Source: Flavobacteriales bacterium UBA2798 (GTDB taxonomy: Bacteria; Bacteroidota; Bacteroidia; Flavobacteriales_D; UBA2798). Taken from it: 8,406 nucleotides of DNA. The position numbers and the translations under genes are program-made. Under the pieces are notes generated by a model. It was not told the DNA's origin. It did no database searches and saw nothing but the letters and a program-made list of their open reading frames with translations. Location of the stretch: positions 1 through 8,406 of the forward strand of contig DEHO01000045.1 of assembly GCA_002351955.1 (NCBI GenBank), written 5' to 3'. Of this stretch, positions 1 through 6,772 are shown one piece after another. Position 1 is the first letter of the stretch. Each line of letters begins with the position of its first letter.

Positions 1-1
1 A

Positions 2-256
2 GGTTATCCGGAAATGGATGAACTTACCATTCGCCTTGCGACAGAAATGGATGGATTTATCGGTTATGAAAGTATTAATTCTGACCGCAAAGGAATCTTT
101 ATTTCGTACTGGAGAGATATGAAATCCATTGAGGAATGGAGAAAACATCCTGTACATCTCGAAGCAAAGAAAAAAGGGAATTCCCTATGGTACGACCACT
201 ATATCAGTCAGATCTGCAAGGTTGAACATGCCCATGAGCACCGATTAAATTCCTGA
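2..256 (+). CDS. Antibiotic biosynthesis monooxygenase (ABM) family protein, 5'-truncated
   Basis: This is the C-terminal part (84 visible codons) of a small ABM-fold enzyme of the YhgC-like group. The reading frame is open to the left edge (Gly-Tyr-Pro-Glu precede the first Met at 14), and family members have a beta strand before this point. So the true start lies outside the window and Met14 is probably internal. The visible pattern fits the family: an amphipathic helix, a GFIGYES strand, then GIFISYW, then a helix with W and H (IEEWRKHPVHLEAKKKG), then a WYDHY segment and a last strand ending in VEHAH. ABM proteins are small dimeric ferredoxin-like enzymes, often annotated as quinol or heme monooxygenases, but the substrate cannot be read from this sequence. 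The stop is TGA at 254-256, and the next gene starts 93 bp downstream on the same strand, so co-transcription is possible. Family call fairly sure; function unknown. Confidence 0.8.
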   Translation, partial: GYPEMDELTIRLATEMDGFIGYESINSDRKGIFISYWRDMKSIEEWRKHPVHLEAKKKGNSLWYDHYISQICKVEHAHEHRLNS

Positions 257-327
257 GCCTGATTTAAGTATAGGTTTTAAAGATTCACTTCCTCCACAAA
301 ATGGCCCGACTATGTAAGGGAAAATCC

Positions 328-335
328 TAATTTTG
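328..335 (+). promoter_or_regulatory. Possible Bacteroidota-type -7 promoter element (TAATTTTG)
   Basis: TAATTTTG fits the TAnnTTTG -7 consensus used by the primary sigma factor of Bacteroidota. It lies 14 bp before the ATG at 350, giving a very short leader. No TTTG or TTG -33 element is present at the expected distance (about 19-21 bp upstream), so only half of a promoter is visible. If real, it would let the crotonase gene be transcribed separately from the ABM gene. Confidence 0.2.
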
Positions 336-349
336 GGCAAAACGTACTT

Positions 350-1120
350 ATGAGCACGATCATCGAACAAGGACATGTAAAAGCAACGGTCGCAAATGGT
401 ATTGCACAGGTTGAGTTTTTTCATCCCATGAGCAATTCAATGCCAGGGAAATTACTCAACCAACTTGCAGACACCATCACCGAAATGGGAAGTAACTCCG
501 ATGTTAAGGTGATCGTCCTTCGTTCATCCGGTGATAAAGCATTTTGTGCAGGCGCTTCATTTGACGAATTGATATCGATTAAAGATCTTGAAACCGGTAA
601 AAAATTCTTTTCCGGATTTGCCAACGTAATCAATGCCATGCGTAAATGTCCGAAGTTTATTATAGGACGCGTTCAGGGTAAAGCTGTAGGTGGCGGAGTT
701 GGACTTGCATCATCAGTTGATTATTGTCTGGCCACCTCTTCTGCATCGGTGAAACTTTCGGAGCTTGCTGTTGGGATTGGTCCCTTTGTTGTGGGTCCTG
801 CAGTTGAGCGCAAACTTGGATTATCGGGAATGTCGGAGCTGGCCATCAATGCAACCGAATGGAGAAGTGCAGAATGGGCACAGGAACGCGGTCTTTACAC
901 ACAAATATTTGAAACAGCAGAAGCGATGGATCTGGAAATTGATGCGCTCAGTAAAAGACTGGCGGCTTCCAATCCCGAAGCGATGGCGATGCTGAAAAAA
1001 ACGTTTTGGCACGGAACAGATCATTGGGACACTCTACTCTACGAACGCGCAGGAATGAGCGGTCAGTTGGTACTTAGTGATTTCACACGCAATGCCATTA
1101 ACGCCTTTAAGTCGAAATAA
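350..1120 (+). CDS. Enoyl-CoA hydratase/isomerase (crotonase) family protein
   Basis: A complete 256-residue cytoplasmic protein of normal length for a single-domain crotonase. The acyl-CoA oxyanion-hole segments are FCAGAS at residues 65-70 and GGGVGL at 114-119. In classical enoyl-CoA hydratase the second segment reads GGGxE and supplies the first catalytic Glu; here that position is Gly118. The second catalytic Glu is kept as Glu138 in KLSEL, followed by VGIGP. This one-Glu pattern is shared by bacterial methylglutaconyl-CoA hydratases (LiuC-like) and by several delta3-delta2 enoyl-CoA isomerases. The enzyme therefore probably hydrates or isomerises an acyl-CoA in fatty-acid or leucine-type degradation, but the substrate is not decidable from sequence alone. 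The C-terminal helices (NPEAMAMLKK, then a helix after ERAGMSGQL) are typical trimerisation elements. The ATG at 350 has no strong ribosome-binding site, as is usual in Bacteroidota. The heptamer repeat begins at the base after the stop codon. Confidence 0.92.
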   Translation: MSTIIEQGHVKATVANGIAQVEFFHPMSNSMPGKLLNQLADTITEMGSNSDVKVIVLRSSGDKAFCAGASFDELISIKDLETGKKFFSGFANVINAMRKCPKFIIGRVQGKAVGGGVGLASSVDYCLATSSASVKLSELAVGIGPFVVGPAVERKLGLSGMSELAINATEWRSAEWAQERGLYTQIFETAEAMDLEIDALSKRLAASNPEAMAMLKKTFWHGTDHWDTLLYERAGMSGQLVLSDFTRNAINAFKSK

Positions 1121-1275
1121 CCGATTATCCAATTTCCTATTAACCAATTACTGATTACTGATTACTGATTACTGATTACTGATAACCGATCACTGATTAC
1201 TGATTACTGATAACCGATCACTGATAACTGATCTCTGATAACCGATCACGGATAACCAATAAAAATAACCGATAA
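1121..1275. repeat. Degenerate heptanucleotide tandem repeat array (CTGATTA-type)
   Basis: The array fills the gap between the crotonase stop codon (1118-1120) and a point 11 bp before the DUF349 start. Positions 1144-1262 are 17 consecutive heptamers in perfect 7-bp phase, all fitting CNRATHW. In order they are CCAATTA, CTGATTA x4, CTGATAA, CCGATCA, CTGATTA x2, CTGATAA, CCGATCA, CTGATAA, CTGATCT, CTGATAA, CCGATCA, CGGATAA, CCAATAA. The flanks hold decayed units that lose phase by one base: CCGATTAT, CCAATTT and CCTATTAA on the left, AAATAA and CCGATAA on the right. The unit is not a multiple of three, carries no coding sequence and shows no strong inverted repeat. It resembles in kind the short heptanucleotide repeats known from cyanobacterial genomes. 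Its role here is unknown. Confidence 0.95.
1165..1248. repeat. 28-bp higher-order repeat, three copies, inside the heptamer array
   Basis: Within the array, the four-heptamer block CTGATTA-CTGATTA-CTGATAA-CCGATCA occurs at 1165-1192 and is repeated exactly at 1193-1220. A third copy at 1221-1248 differs at three positions (CTGATAA-CTGATCT-CTGATAA-CCGATCA). CCGATCA is always preceded by CTGATAA. This two-level order indicates duplication of a 28-bp block after the heptamers had diverged. Confidence 0.9.
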
Positions 1276-1286
1276 CAAACAAGACC

Positions 1287-2963
1287 ATGAATTTTGCGGA
1301 CGTAAAAAAGCAACTCGGAGAATATCTATCCGGAGCATTTGAAGAAGTACAGAATGAAGCAGGCGAATTGGTTCGCGAGTTTCAACGCATGCTCGAACGT
1401 CGTCCTGTACGCATGGAATCGGGAGCTGATGATGCGGAATACGATGTAGAGGAAGATCTTATTGAAGAAATTCGCGCACTGGTAAAGCAATACAATGAAA
1501 AACGCGAACAAGTCCGCAAGCAAAGAGGTGAAGTTGAAAAGACGAATCTGCGGGAGAAACAAGCCCTGTTGCAGGAAATGATGCGGGTAATCAGTGAGGA
1601 AGAAAATATTTCGAAAGCCTATCAGACTTTTAATGAGCTAAAAGACAAGTGGCGCACCATTGGAGCGGTTCCGCACGACAAACACCACGAAATCCAGAAA
1701 GAGTTTTCACGTATTTCTGAATTGTTCTATTACAACATGAATATTTACAAAGAGCTTCGTGAAAATGATCTGAAAAAAAATACCGGCTCCAAACAAAACC
1801 TATTGGAGCGGCTTACTGCACTTGCGGAGAAGAATGATTTACGTGAACTCGAAACCGGATTAAAAAACATTCAGCGCGAATGGGATCATACCGGGGCGGT
1901 TATCAAGGAAAAATGGGAAGAAATGAAAACACTTTTCTGGGATAGTGTAAAGAAAGTAGAAGAGAAAGTTATTGAACTCAGGAAGGAACGCGAAGAGAAA
2001 CAAAAACTTTTCCTCGAACAGAAAAAAGCGCTGATTGAAAAAGCAAAACAGGTTGTTGCAGAGGAAAGAGAGAATCAAAAGGACTGGGATAAAGCTACCG
2101 AAACGATAATTGCCTTGCAGACGGAATGGAAAACCATTGGATTTGCTGCCCGTGAAGAAAACGAAAAAGTATGGCAGGAATTCCGTGAAGTGTGTGATGG
2201 TTTCTTCAATGAAAAAAAAGGATTCTACGGAGAACTGAAAGGTGTGTTCGATGAGAATAAAAAGAAAAAGCAGGAACTTATTGAAAAAGCGGAAGCCATA
2301 AAAGATTCCACCAATTGGAAAGAAGATGGCGATAAGTTGATTCAACTTCAAAAAGCATGGCAAAAACTAGGAAGCGCCGGCAGAAAAGCAGAGCATCCTT
2401 TATGGATAAAATTCCGTGCAGCTTGCGATCATTTTTTCAACCGCAAAAAAGAGTATTTCGCTTCACAGGAAGTTGCCTTGCATGATAACCTCCGCAAAAA
2501 AGAAGAATTCATTGCATCCCTGGCAACCGTTTCAATTGAAGGTACAGATGATGAAAAAATTGCAAAACTCGACGCTTTATCAAAAGAGTTTGGCGCAATG
2601 GGTGATGTTCCTTTCAAAGAAAAAGAACGCCTCGGGAAAGCCTTTACGCAAGCACTGGACGATCTTTCACAACGGATCAATATTGATCCCAATCTGAAAG
2701 AAACCACACGCCTTAAAACACGTATTGCAGCACTTCAGCAACAGGATAATTCCGATTTTCTTTTACGAAAAGAAAAACAAATCCTCCGCGACAAGATCAA
2801 CCGAAACAACGACGAGATCATTAAGATTGAAAATAATCTCGGATTTTTTGGAAACTCCAAAGGCGCATCAGAATTGCTTAAGGATTATCAGAATAAAATT
2901 GAAGAACTGAAAAAACAAAATGAAGCGTTAAAGGAAAAGCTCAAACTTTTTCCGAAAAATTAA
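1287..2963 (+). CDS. DUF349 repeat protein, five repeats, C-terminal coiled coil
   Basis: A 558-residue, highly charged, largely helical protein with no signal peptide or membrane segment, so probably cytoplasmic. It holds five DUF349 (PF03993) repeats, each with a W-x-x-x-G core followed by a helix rich in F, W, R and K. The core aromatic residues are W122 (KWRTIG), W199 (EWDHTG), W281 (EWKTIG), W358 (AWQKLG) and F435 (EFGAMG). Spacings are 77, 82, 77 and 77 residues, so the fifth repeat keeps the register but has Phe instead of Trp. Residues 1-100 are an acidic then helical leader, and about 485-555 form a Lys/Glu-rich coiled coil. Multi-repeat DUF349 proteins are widespread in Bacteroidota; I know of no established biochemical function and propose none. 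The ATG at 1287 lacks a Shine-Dalgarno sequence (AACAAACAAGACC precedes it). No promoter is visible in the heptamer array upstream, so it may be read through from the crotonase gene. Confidence 0.9.
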   Translation: MNFADVKKQLGEYLSGAFEEVQNEAGELVREFQRMLERRPVRMESGADDAEYDVEEDLIEEIRALVKQYNEKREQVRKQRGEVEKTNLREKQALLQEMMRVISEEENISKAYQTFNELKDKWRTIGAVPHDKHHEIQKEFSRISELFYYNMNIYKELRENDLKKNTGSKQNLLERLTALAEKNDLRELETGLKNIQREWDHTGAVIKEKWEEMKTLFWDSVKKVEEKVIELRKEREEKQKLFLEQKKALIEKAKQVVAEERENQKDWDKATETIIALQTEWKTIGFAAREENEKVWQEFREVCDGFFNEKKGFYGELKGVFDENKKKKQELIEKAEAIKDSTNWKEDGDKLIQLQKAWQKLGSAGRKAEHPLWIKFRAACDHFFNRKKEYFASQEVALHDNLRKKEEFIASLATVSIEGTDDEKIAKLDALSKEFGAMGDVPFKEKERLGKAFTQALDDLSQRINIDPNLKETTRLKTRIAALQQQDNSDFLLRKEKQILRDKINRNNDEIIKIENNLGFFGNSKGASELLKDYQNKIEELKKQNEALKEKLKLFPKN

Positions 2964-3184
2964 TTCTGCTTTCAAATTTGATCGTTTACAAACCCACACC
3001 GCGAAACTGGGATAACTGTCAATGCCCTACTTTTTTCTGAAAATTGCTTAATGCATTTAGCTATACAGTATAAAATTCTGATGAATTTATGCTTTTCAGT
3101 TTAATATTTTGATTTTTGACCAATCTATCAAACATTATTCTTTGTTTTCATTATATTGCAGAATAAACATTAAGTCAGGGAAGT

Positions 3185-5281
3185 ATGAGTGAGTTGCTAA
3201 AAAAATCACCTACTATGGAAAAAGCAGACGAGAGAACACTGCTTAAGGCGTGGGAACTGATGTGCAAGGCAAAAGCTTTGGCGGAATTGTACGAACGTAA
3301 TAAGGAAGTGACCGCAAAATATGTTCATGCTACATCCAGAGGACATGAAGCTGTTCAGATTGCGCTCGGCATTCAACTGAAAGCGCAGGATTATCTTTCT
3401 GCCTATTACCGTGATGATGCCATGTTACTTTCCATTGGCATGACACCCTACGAATTGATGTTGCAATTGTTGGGTAAACGAGATGATCCGTTTTCAGGAG
3501 GACGTCATTACTATTCACATCCTTCACTCAAGCGCGATCACATGCCCAAAATACCGATGCAGTCCTCTGCCACCGGTATGCAAGCCATTCCCACAACGGG
3601 AGTAGCCATGGGATTACAATACCTTGAACAAACAGGAATGAGTCCGTTTAGCGGAGATGAAAATCCTATTGCAGTTTGTTCACTTGGCGATGCTTCAATT
3701 ACCGAAGGAGAAGTTGCGGAAGCATTTCAGATGGCGGTATTGAAGAAACTTCCCATTTTATACCTGATACAGGATAATGAATGGGATATCTCTGCTCACG
3801 CACGTGAAATTCGCGCACAGGAAGCCTGGGAATATGCACAAGGATTTAAAGGATTGGAAGTTCGTCGGATAAACGGAAGTGATTTTTTTGAAAGTTATGC
3901 TGCAATCAAAGAAGTCATTGAAACCATTCGAAAAGAACGTCGTCCATTTATGGTTCATGCAAAAGTTCCATTGCTGAATCACCACACATCCGGAGTTCGC
4001 AAGGAATGGTACCGCGAAGATCTGGAAGAACAGATGAAACGCGATCCTTATCCATTGCTGCGCAAACAGCTTATCGATTCCGGAATTCGTGAAGGTCAGT
4101 TGAAGGAGTTGGAAATTTTCGCTGAGATGGAAGTGGAAAAACAGTACAAACAAGCACTTGAAGCAGAAGATCCGCAACCCGACGATATTTACAATGCCAT
4201 TTTTGCACCAACACCAATTACCGAAGAAAAAGGCCAACGATCACCGGCAGGAAAACAACCTACTGTAATGGTTGATTCCGCTTTGTTTGCTATTCGTGAA
4301 TTGATGAGCAAACACAAAGAATGTCTTTTATACGGACAAGATGTTGGTCGCAGACTGGGCGGAGTATTTCGTGAAGCAGCAACACTGGCACAACAGTTTG
4401 GTGATGAACGCGTATTTAACACACCCATTCAGGAAGCATTTATTGTGGGGTCGACTGTTGGAATGAGTGCAGTTGGATTAAAACCGATTGTTGAAGTACA
4501 ATTTGCCGACTATATCTGGCCGGGTCTCAATCAGCTTTTCACCGAAGTATCGCGATCGAACTATCTCTCGAACGGAAAATGGCCTGTGAGCATGATTTTG
4601 CGTGTCCCCATAGGCGCATATGGCAGTGGTGGACCATATCACTCTTCAAGTGTAGAATCTGTTGTGAGCAATATCAAGGGAATAAAAGTTGCCTATCCTT
4701 CCACGGGAGCAGATCTTAAAGGATTGATGAAATCTGCCTATTATGATCCGAACCCGGTAGTGATGCTGGAGCACAAAGGATTGTACTGGAGCAAACTGAA
4801 AGGAACAGAAGAAGCACGAACCATTGAACCGGATGAAGATTACGTCATTCCATTCGGAAAAGCACGAATGGTGCAGGAGTCGGACAACAAGCGCGCAGAA
4901 AAAGGTGAAACACTTACCATCATCACCTACGGCATGGGCGTTTACTGGGCGAGGAATGCGAGTAAGAATTTAGGCATTACCGATCAGGTTGAAATTGTGG
5001 ATTTGCGTACGCTGGTTCCCTATGATGAAGAAATGATTTTTGCATCCGTGAAGAAAAACGGAAAGTGTATGGTGCTGACTGAAGAACCTCTAACAAATTC
5101 TTTTGCACAGGCGCTTGCAGGAAAAATTCAGGAGTTTTGTTTTCATTATCTCGATGCTCCTGTATTTGCACGCGGTGCAGTAGATCTTCCGGCTATTCCA
5201 CTTAACAGTACACTGGAAGCAGCAATGTTACCCAGTGCAGCAAAAGTGGAAAAATGGATTCAGGAAATTCTTGCGTATTAA
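3185..5281 (+). CDS. Fused alpha/beta subunit thiamine-diphosphate 2-oxoacid dehydrogenase E1
   Basis: A 698-residue single chain that joins the two normally separate E1 subunits of the branched-chain/pyruvate dehydrogenase type. Residues about 15-335 are the E1-alpha (PF00676) part and about 355-690 the E1-beta transketolase-like part (pyrimidine-binding domain, then C-terminal domain). E1 decarboxylates a 2-oxoacid with ThDP and transfers the acyl group to lipoyl-E2. The ThDP/Mg motif normally reads GDG...NN; here it is GDA (168-170) and DN (197-198, in QDNEWDIS). The alpha active-site loop has HHTSG (266-270). In the beta part Glu417 (TPIQEAF) fits the cofactor-activating Glu and His486 (GGPYHSSS) the conserved loop His. 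The linker at about 335-360 is polar. Substrate is uncertain; the fused form is usually annotated as branched-chain or generic E1 in Bacteroidota. No E2 or E3 gene is adjacent. The ATG at 3185 follows CAGGGAAGT, a weak ribosome-binding site; Met11 is a less likely start. Confidence 0.92.
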   Translation: MSELLKKSPTMEKADERTLLKAWELMCKAKALAELYERNKEVTAKYVHATSRGHEAVQIALGIQLKAQDYLSAYYRDDAMLLSIGMTPYELMLQLLGKRDDPFSGGRHYYSHPSLKRDHMPKIPMQSSATGMQAIPTTGVAMGLQYLEQTGMSPFSGDENPIAVCSLGDASITEGEVAEAFQMAVLKKLPILYLIQDNEWDISAHAREIRAQEAWEYAQGFKGLEVRRINGSDFFESYAAIKEVIETIRKERRPFMVHAKVPLLNHHTSGVRKEWYREDLEEQMKRDPYPLLRKQLIDSGIREGQLKELEIFAEMEVEKQYKQALEAEDPQPDDIYNAIFAPTPITEEKGQRSPAGKQPTVMVDSALFAIRELMSKHKECLLYGQDVGRRLGGVFREAATLAQQFGDERVFNTPIQEAFIVGSTVGMSAVGLKPIVEVQFADYIWPGLNQLFTEVSRSNYLSNGKWPVSMILRVPIGAYGSGGPYHSSSVESVVSNIKGIKVAYPSTGADLKGLMKSAYYDPNPVVMLEHKGLYWSKLKGTEEARTIEPDEDYVIPFGKARMVQESDNKRAEKGETLTIITYGMGVYWARNASKNLGITDQVEIVDLRTLVPYDEEMIFASVKKNGKCMVLTEEPLTNSFAQALAGKIQEFCFHYLDAPVFARGAVDLPAIPLNSTLEAAMLPSAAKVEKWIQEILAY

Positions 5282-5335
5282 CAGAAGTTCATCAACAGCT
5301 GTATTCCTGAATTACGTTTTCTAACAAATACATCT

Positions 5336-6772
5336 TTACCAACCACCACCAAGTGAACGGTAAAGTCGCACTCTGTTTTCGAGACGTTCGTATTGTACAT
5401 CGATCAATTCAAGATCTGCATTCAGCGCATTGCGTTGTGCAGTAATTACATCGAGAAAACTTGCTTTTCCTGTCACAAACAATTCGCGCGAGATGGTAAC
5501 TGCGTTTCTGTTCAATTCGGTTTCGCGCGATTTCAACGTGTAAGCCCGCTCAACAAAATCGGATTGCATAGTGAGCAGGTAAACTTCCGTAAAGGCCCCT
5601 ACAATTGTTTTATGGTAATTCAGGTAAGCCTGTTTTTGCTCGGCCTTCGATTGCATGAGTTGTGCTTTTAAAGCATTGCGGTTAAAAATGGGTTGTGTTA
5701 ATCCACCAAGCAATTGAAATGCCAACGATCCGGGAGTTTCAAGCAGCAAACTTGCAGTAAATGCCTGCCACCCCAATGCGCCACTGATATTGAGCGAAGG
5801 AAAAAACGCTAATCGCGCAGCACGTAGATCAGCCCGCGATGCCATTAATTCACGTTCGCTTTGCAGAATATCCGGACGACGTTTTAAAATATCGGAAGGA
5901 ACACCAGAAGAAAGTATTGGTAGCTGAGGAAGTACTCCATTGAACGGTGTTACGGTAATCGGTTGGGGAAATTGTCCCAACAATATACATATCCGCGCTT
6001 CAACTTCACGGATGGCATAACGTGTACGCAATTCAATTCCCTGTGAATTGAGCAATTGTGCTTCAAAGAAATCAACTGCCAACTGATCAACATCACCTGT
6101 AATTTTTTGCACACGCACCATCTCAAGCGCCTGTTGCTGTAAAAGTATATTCTCCTCGAGAATCAGCACTTTTCTGTTCAGCAACATCAATTCATAATAG
6201 GCTAATGCGACATCAGCAACCAGTGCAGTCTGAATTAAATTTTTCCCTTGCTCAGTAGCCAAAAAACGAGCCAGCGCCGCACGCTTACGATTGCGCAGTT
6301 TCCCCCATATATCAATTTCCCAGGAAGAAGATAATCCCAGATAAAAATCAGGAATCGGATCCGGCAACATACGGTCTGGATTGGCAACCAGGTTTGGAGA
6401 TTGACGTGTATCCCAGTTACCTACTCCATCCATTGTGTAGTCGGCATACTTTCGTGTTCCTGCACCAACATTCGCATTCAAATCCGGAAGCAATTCCCCT
6501 TTCGCACGCTTAACACCTGCACGGGCTGCTTCAATACGCTGCATGGCGATCATCAAATCAAAATTCCGAACAAGCGCTGTGTCAATGAGACGAATCAGGT
6601 TTTGATCCGAAAAAAATTCTTTCCACGATGGAATAGATACAGATTGTGCTGCTACCGTATCAATAAATTTTTCAGGTATGCGCACCTCGGCCGTCTCAGA
6701 AACGTCCTTTTTTAGTCCGCACGAAGCCACAAAAAACAAAACCACTATAACCGGTAAAAAACGTTTCATCAT
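5336..6772 (-). CDS. Outer-membrane factor lipoprotein of RND efflux pump (NodT/OprM/CusC type)
   Basis: A complete 478-residue TolC-like channel protein, normal length for the NodT family. It begins with a lipoprotein signal peptide: a basic start, a hydrophobic core and the lipobox VASC with Cys18 as the lipidation site. Two outer-membrane efflux protein (PF02321) repeats follow, at about 55-245 and 285-475. Family signatures are WKEFFSDQNLIRLI (50-63), WEIDIWGKLR (151-160), GVPSDILKRRPDI (290-302) with the following AARLAFFPSLNISGALG, LTQPIFN (358-364), GKASFLDVITAQR (435-447) and the terminal LGGGW. It would form the trimeric outer-membrane exit duct for the pump encoded just upstream. 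The start overlaps the RND stop in ATGATG: the first ATG is 6772-6770, the RND stop TGA is 6771-6769, and a second ATG at 6769-6767 is equally usable. This implies translational coupling. It converges with the E1 gene across a 54-bp gap. Confidence 0.95.
   Translation of the reverse strand: MMKRFLPVIVVLFFVASCGLKKDVSETAEVRIPEKFIDTVAAQSVSIPSWKEFFSDQNLIRLIDTALVRNFDLMIAMQRIEAARAGVKRAKGELLPDLNANVGAGTRKYADYTMDGVGNWDTRQSPNLVANPDRMLPDPIPDFYLGLSSSWEIDIWGKLRNRKRAALARFLATEQGKNLIQTALVADVALAYYELMLLNRKVLILEENILLQQQALEMVRVQKITGDVDQLAVDFFEAQLLNSQGIELRTRYAIREVEARICILLGQFPQPITVTPFNGVLPQLPILSSGVPSDILKRRPDILQSERELMASRADLRAARLAFFPSLNISGALGWQAFTASLLLETPGSLAFQLLGGLTQPIFNRNALKAQLMQSKAEQKQAYLNYHKTIVGAFTEVYLLTMQSDFVERAYTLKSRETELNRNAVTISRELFVTGKASFLDVITAQRNALNADLELIDVQYERLENRVRLYRSLGGGW

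Noticed and set aside
304..338. Hairpin (GCCC 304-307 with GGGC 335-338, AAAAT 321-325 with ATTTT 330-334) as a terminator of the ABM gene
   Set aside because: A 13-nt bulge separates the two short stems and no T-tract follows; it is too weak to call.
1121..1286. CRISPR array or leader
   Set aside because: The unit is 7 bp and contiguous, with no spacers and no repeat of 20-40 bp separated by unique sequence; no cas gene is nearby.
1860..2363. 167-codon open frame on the minus strand inside the DUF349 gene
   Set aside because: It is the antisense of Lys/Glu-rich codons, giving a Phe/Leu-rich low-complexity peptide; the plus-strand gene has clear domain repeats.
2972..2981. TCAAATTTGA palindrome after the DUF349 gene as a terminator
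   Set aside because: A 10-bp AT-rich palindrome without loop, GC-rich stem or following T-run; likely chance.
3141..3171. Promoter TTTG-N19-TAAACATT before the E1 gene
   Set aside because: The -33-like TTTG and spacing fit, but the -7 element matches TAnnTTTG at only three of six fixed positions.
3758..4237. 159-codon open frame on the minus strand inside the E1 gene
   Set aside because: Antisense shadow over conserved E1-alpha coding sequence; the peptide has no recognisable domain.
5295..5302. ACAGCTGT palindrome in the convergent gap between the E1 and outer-membrane-factor genes as a bidirectional terminator
   Set aside because: Only 8 bp, no loop and no T/A tracts at its sides.
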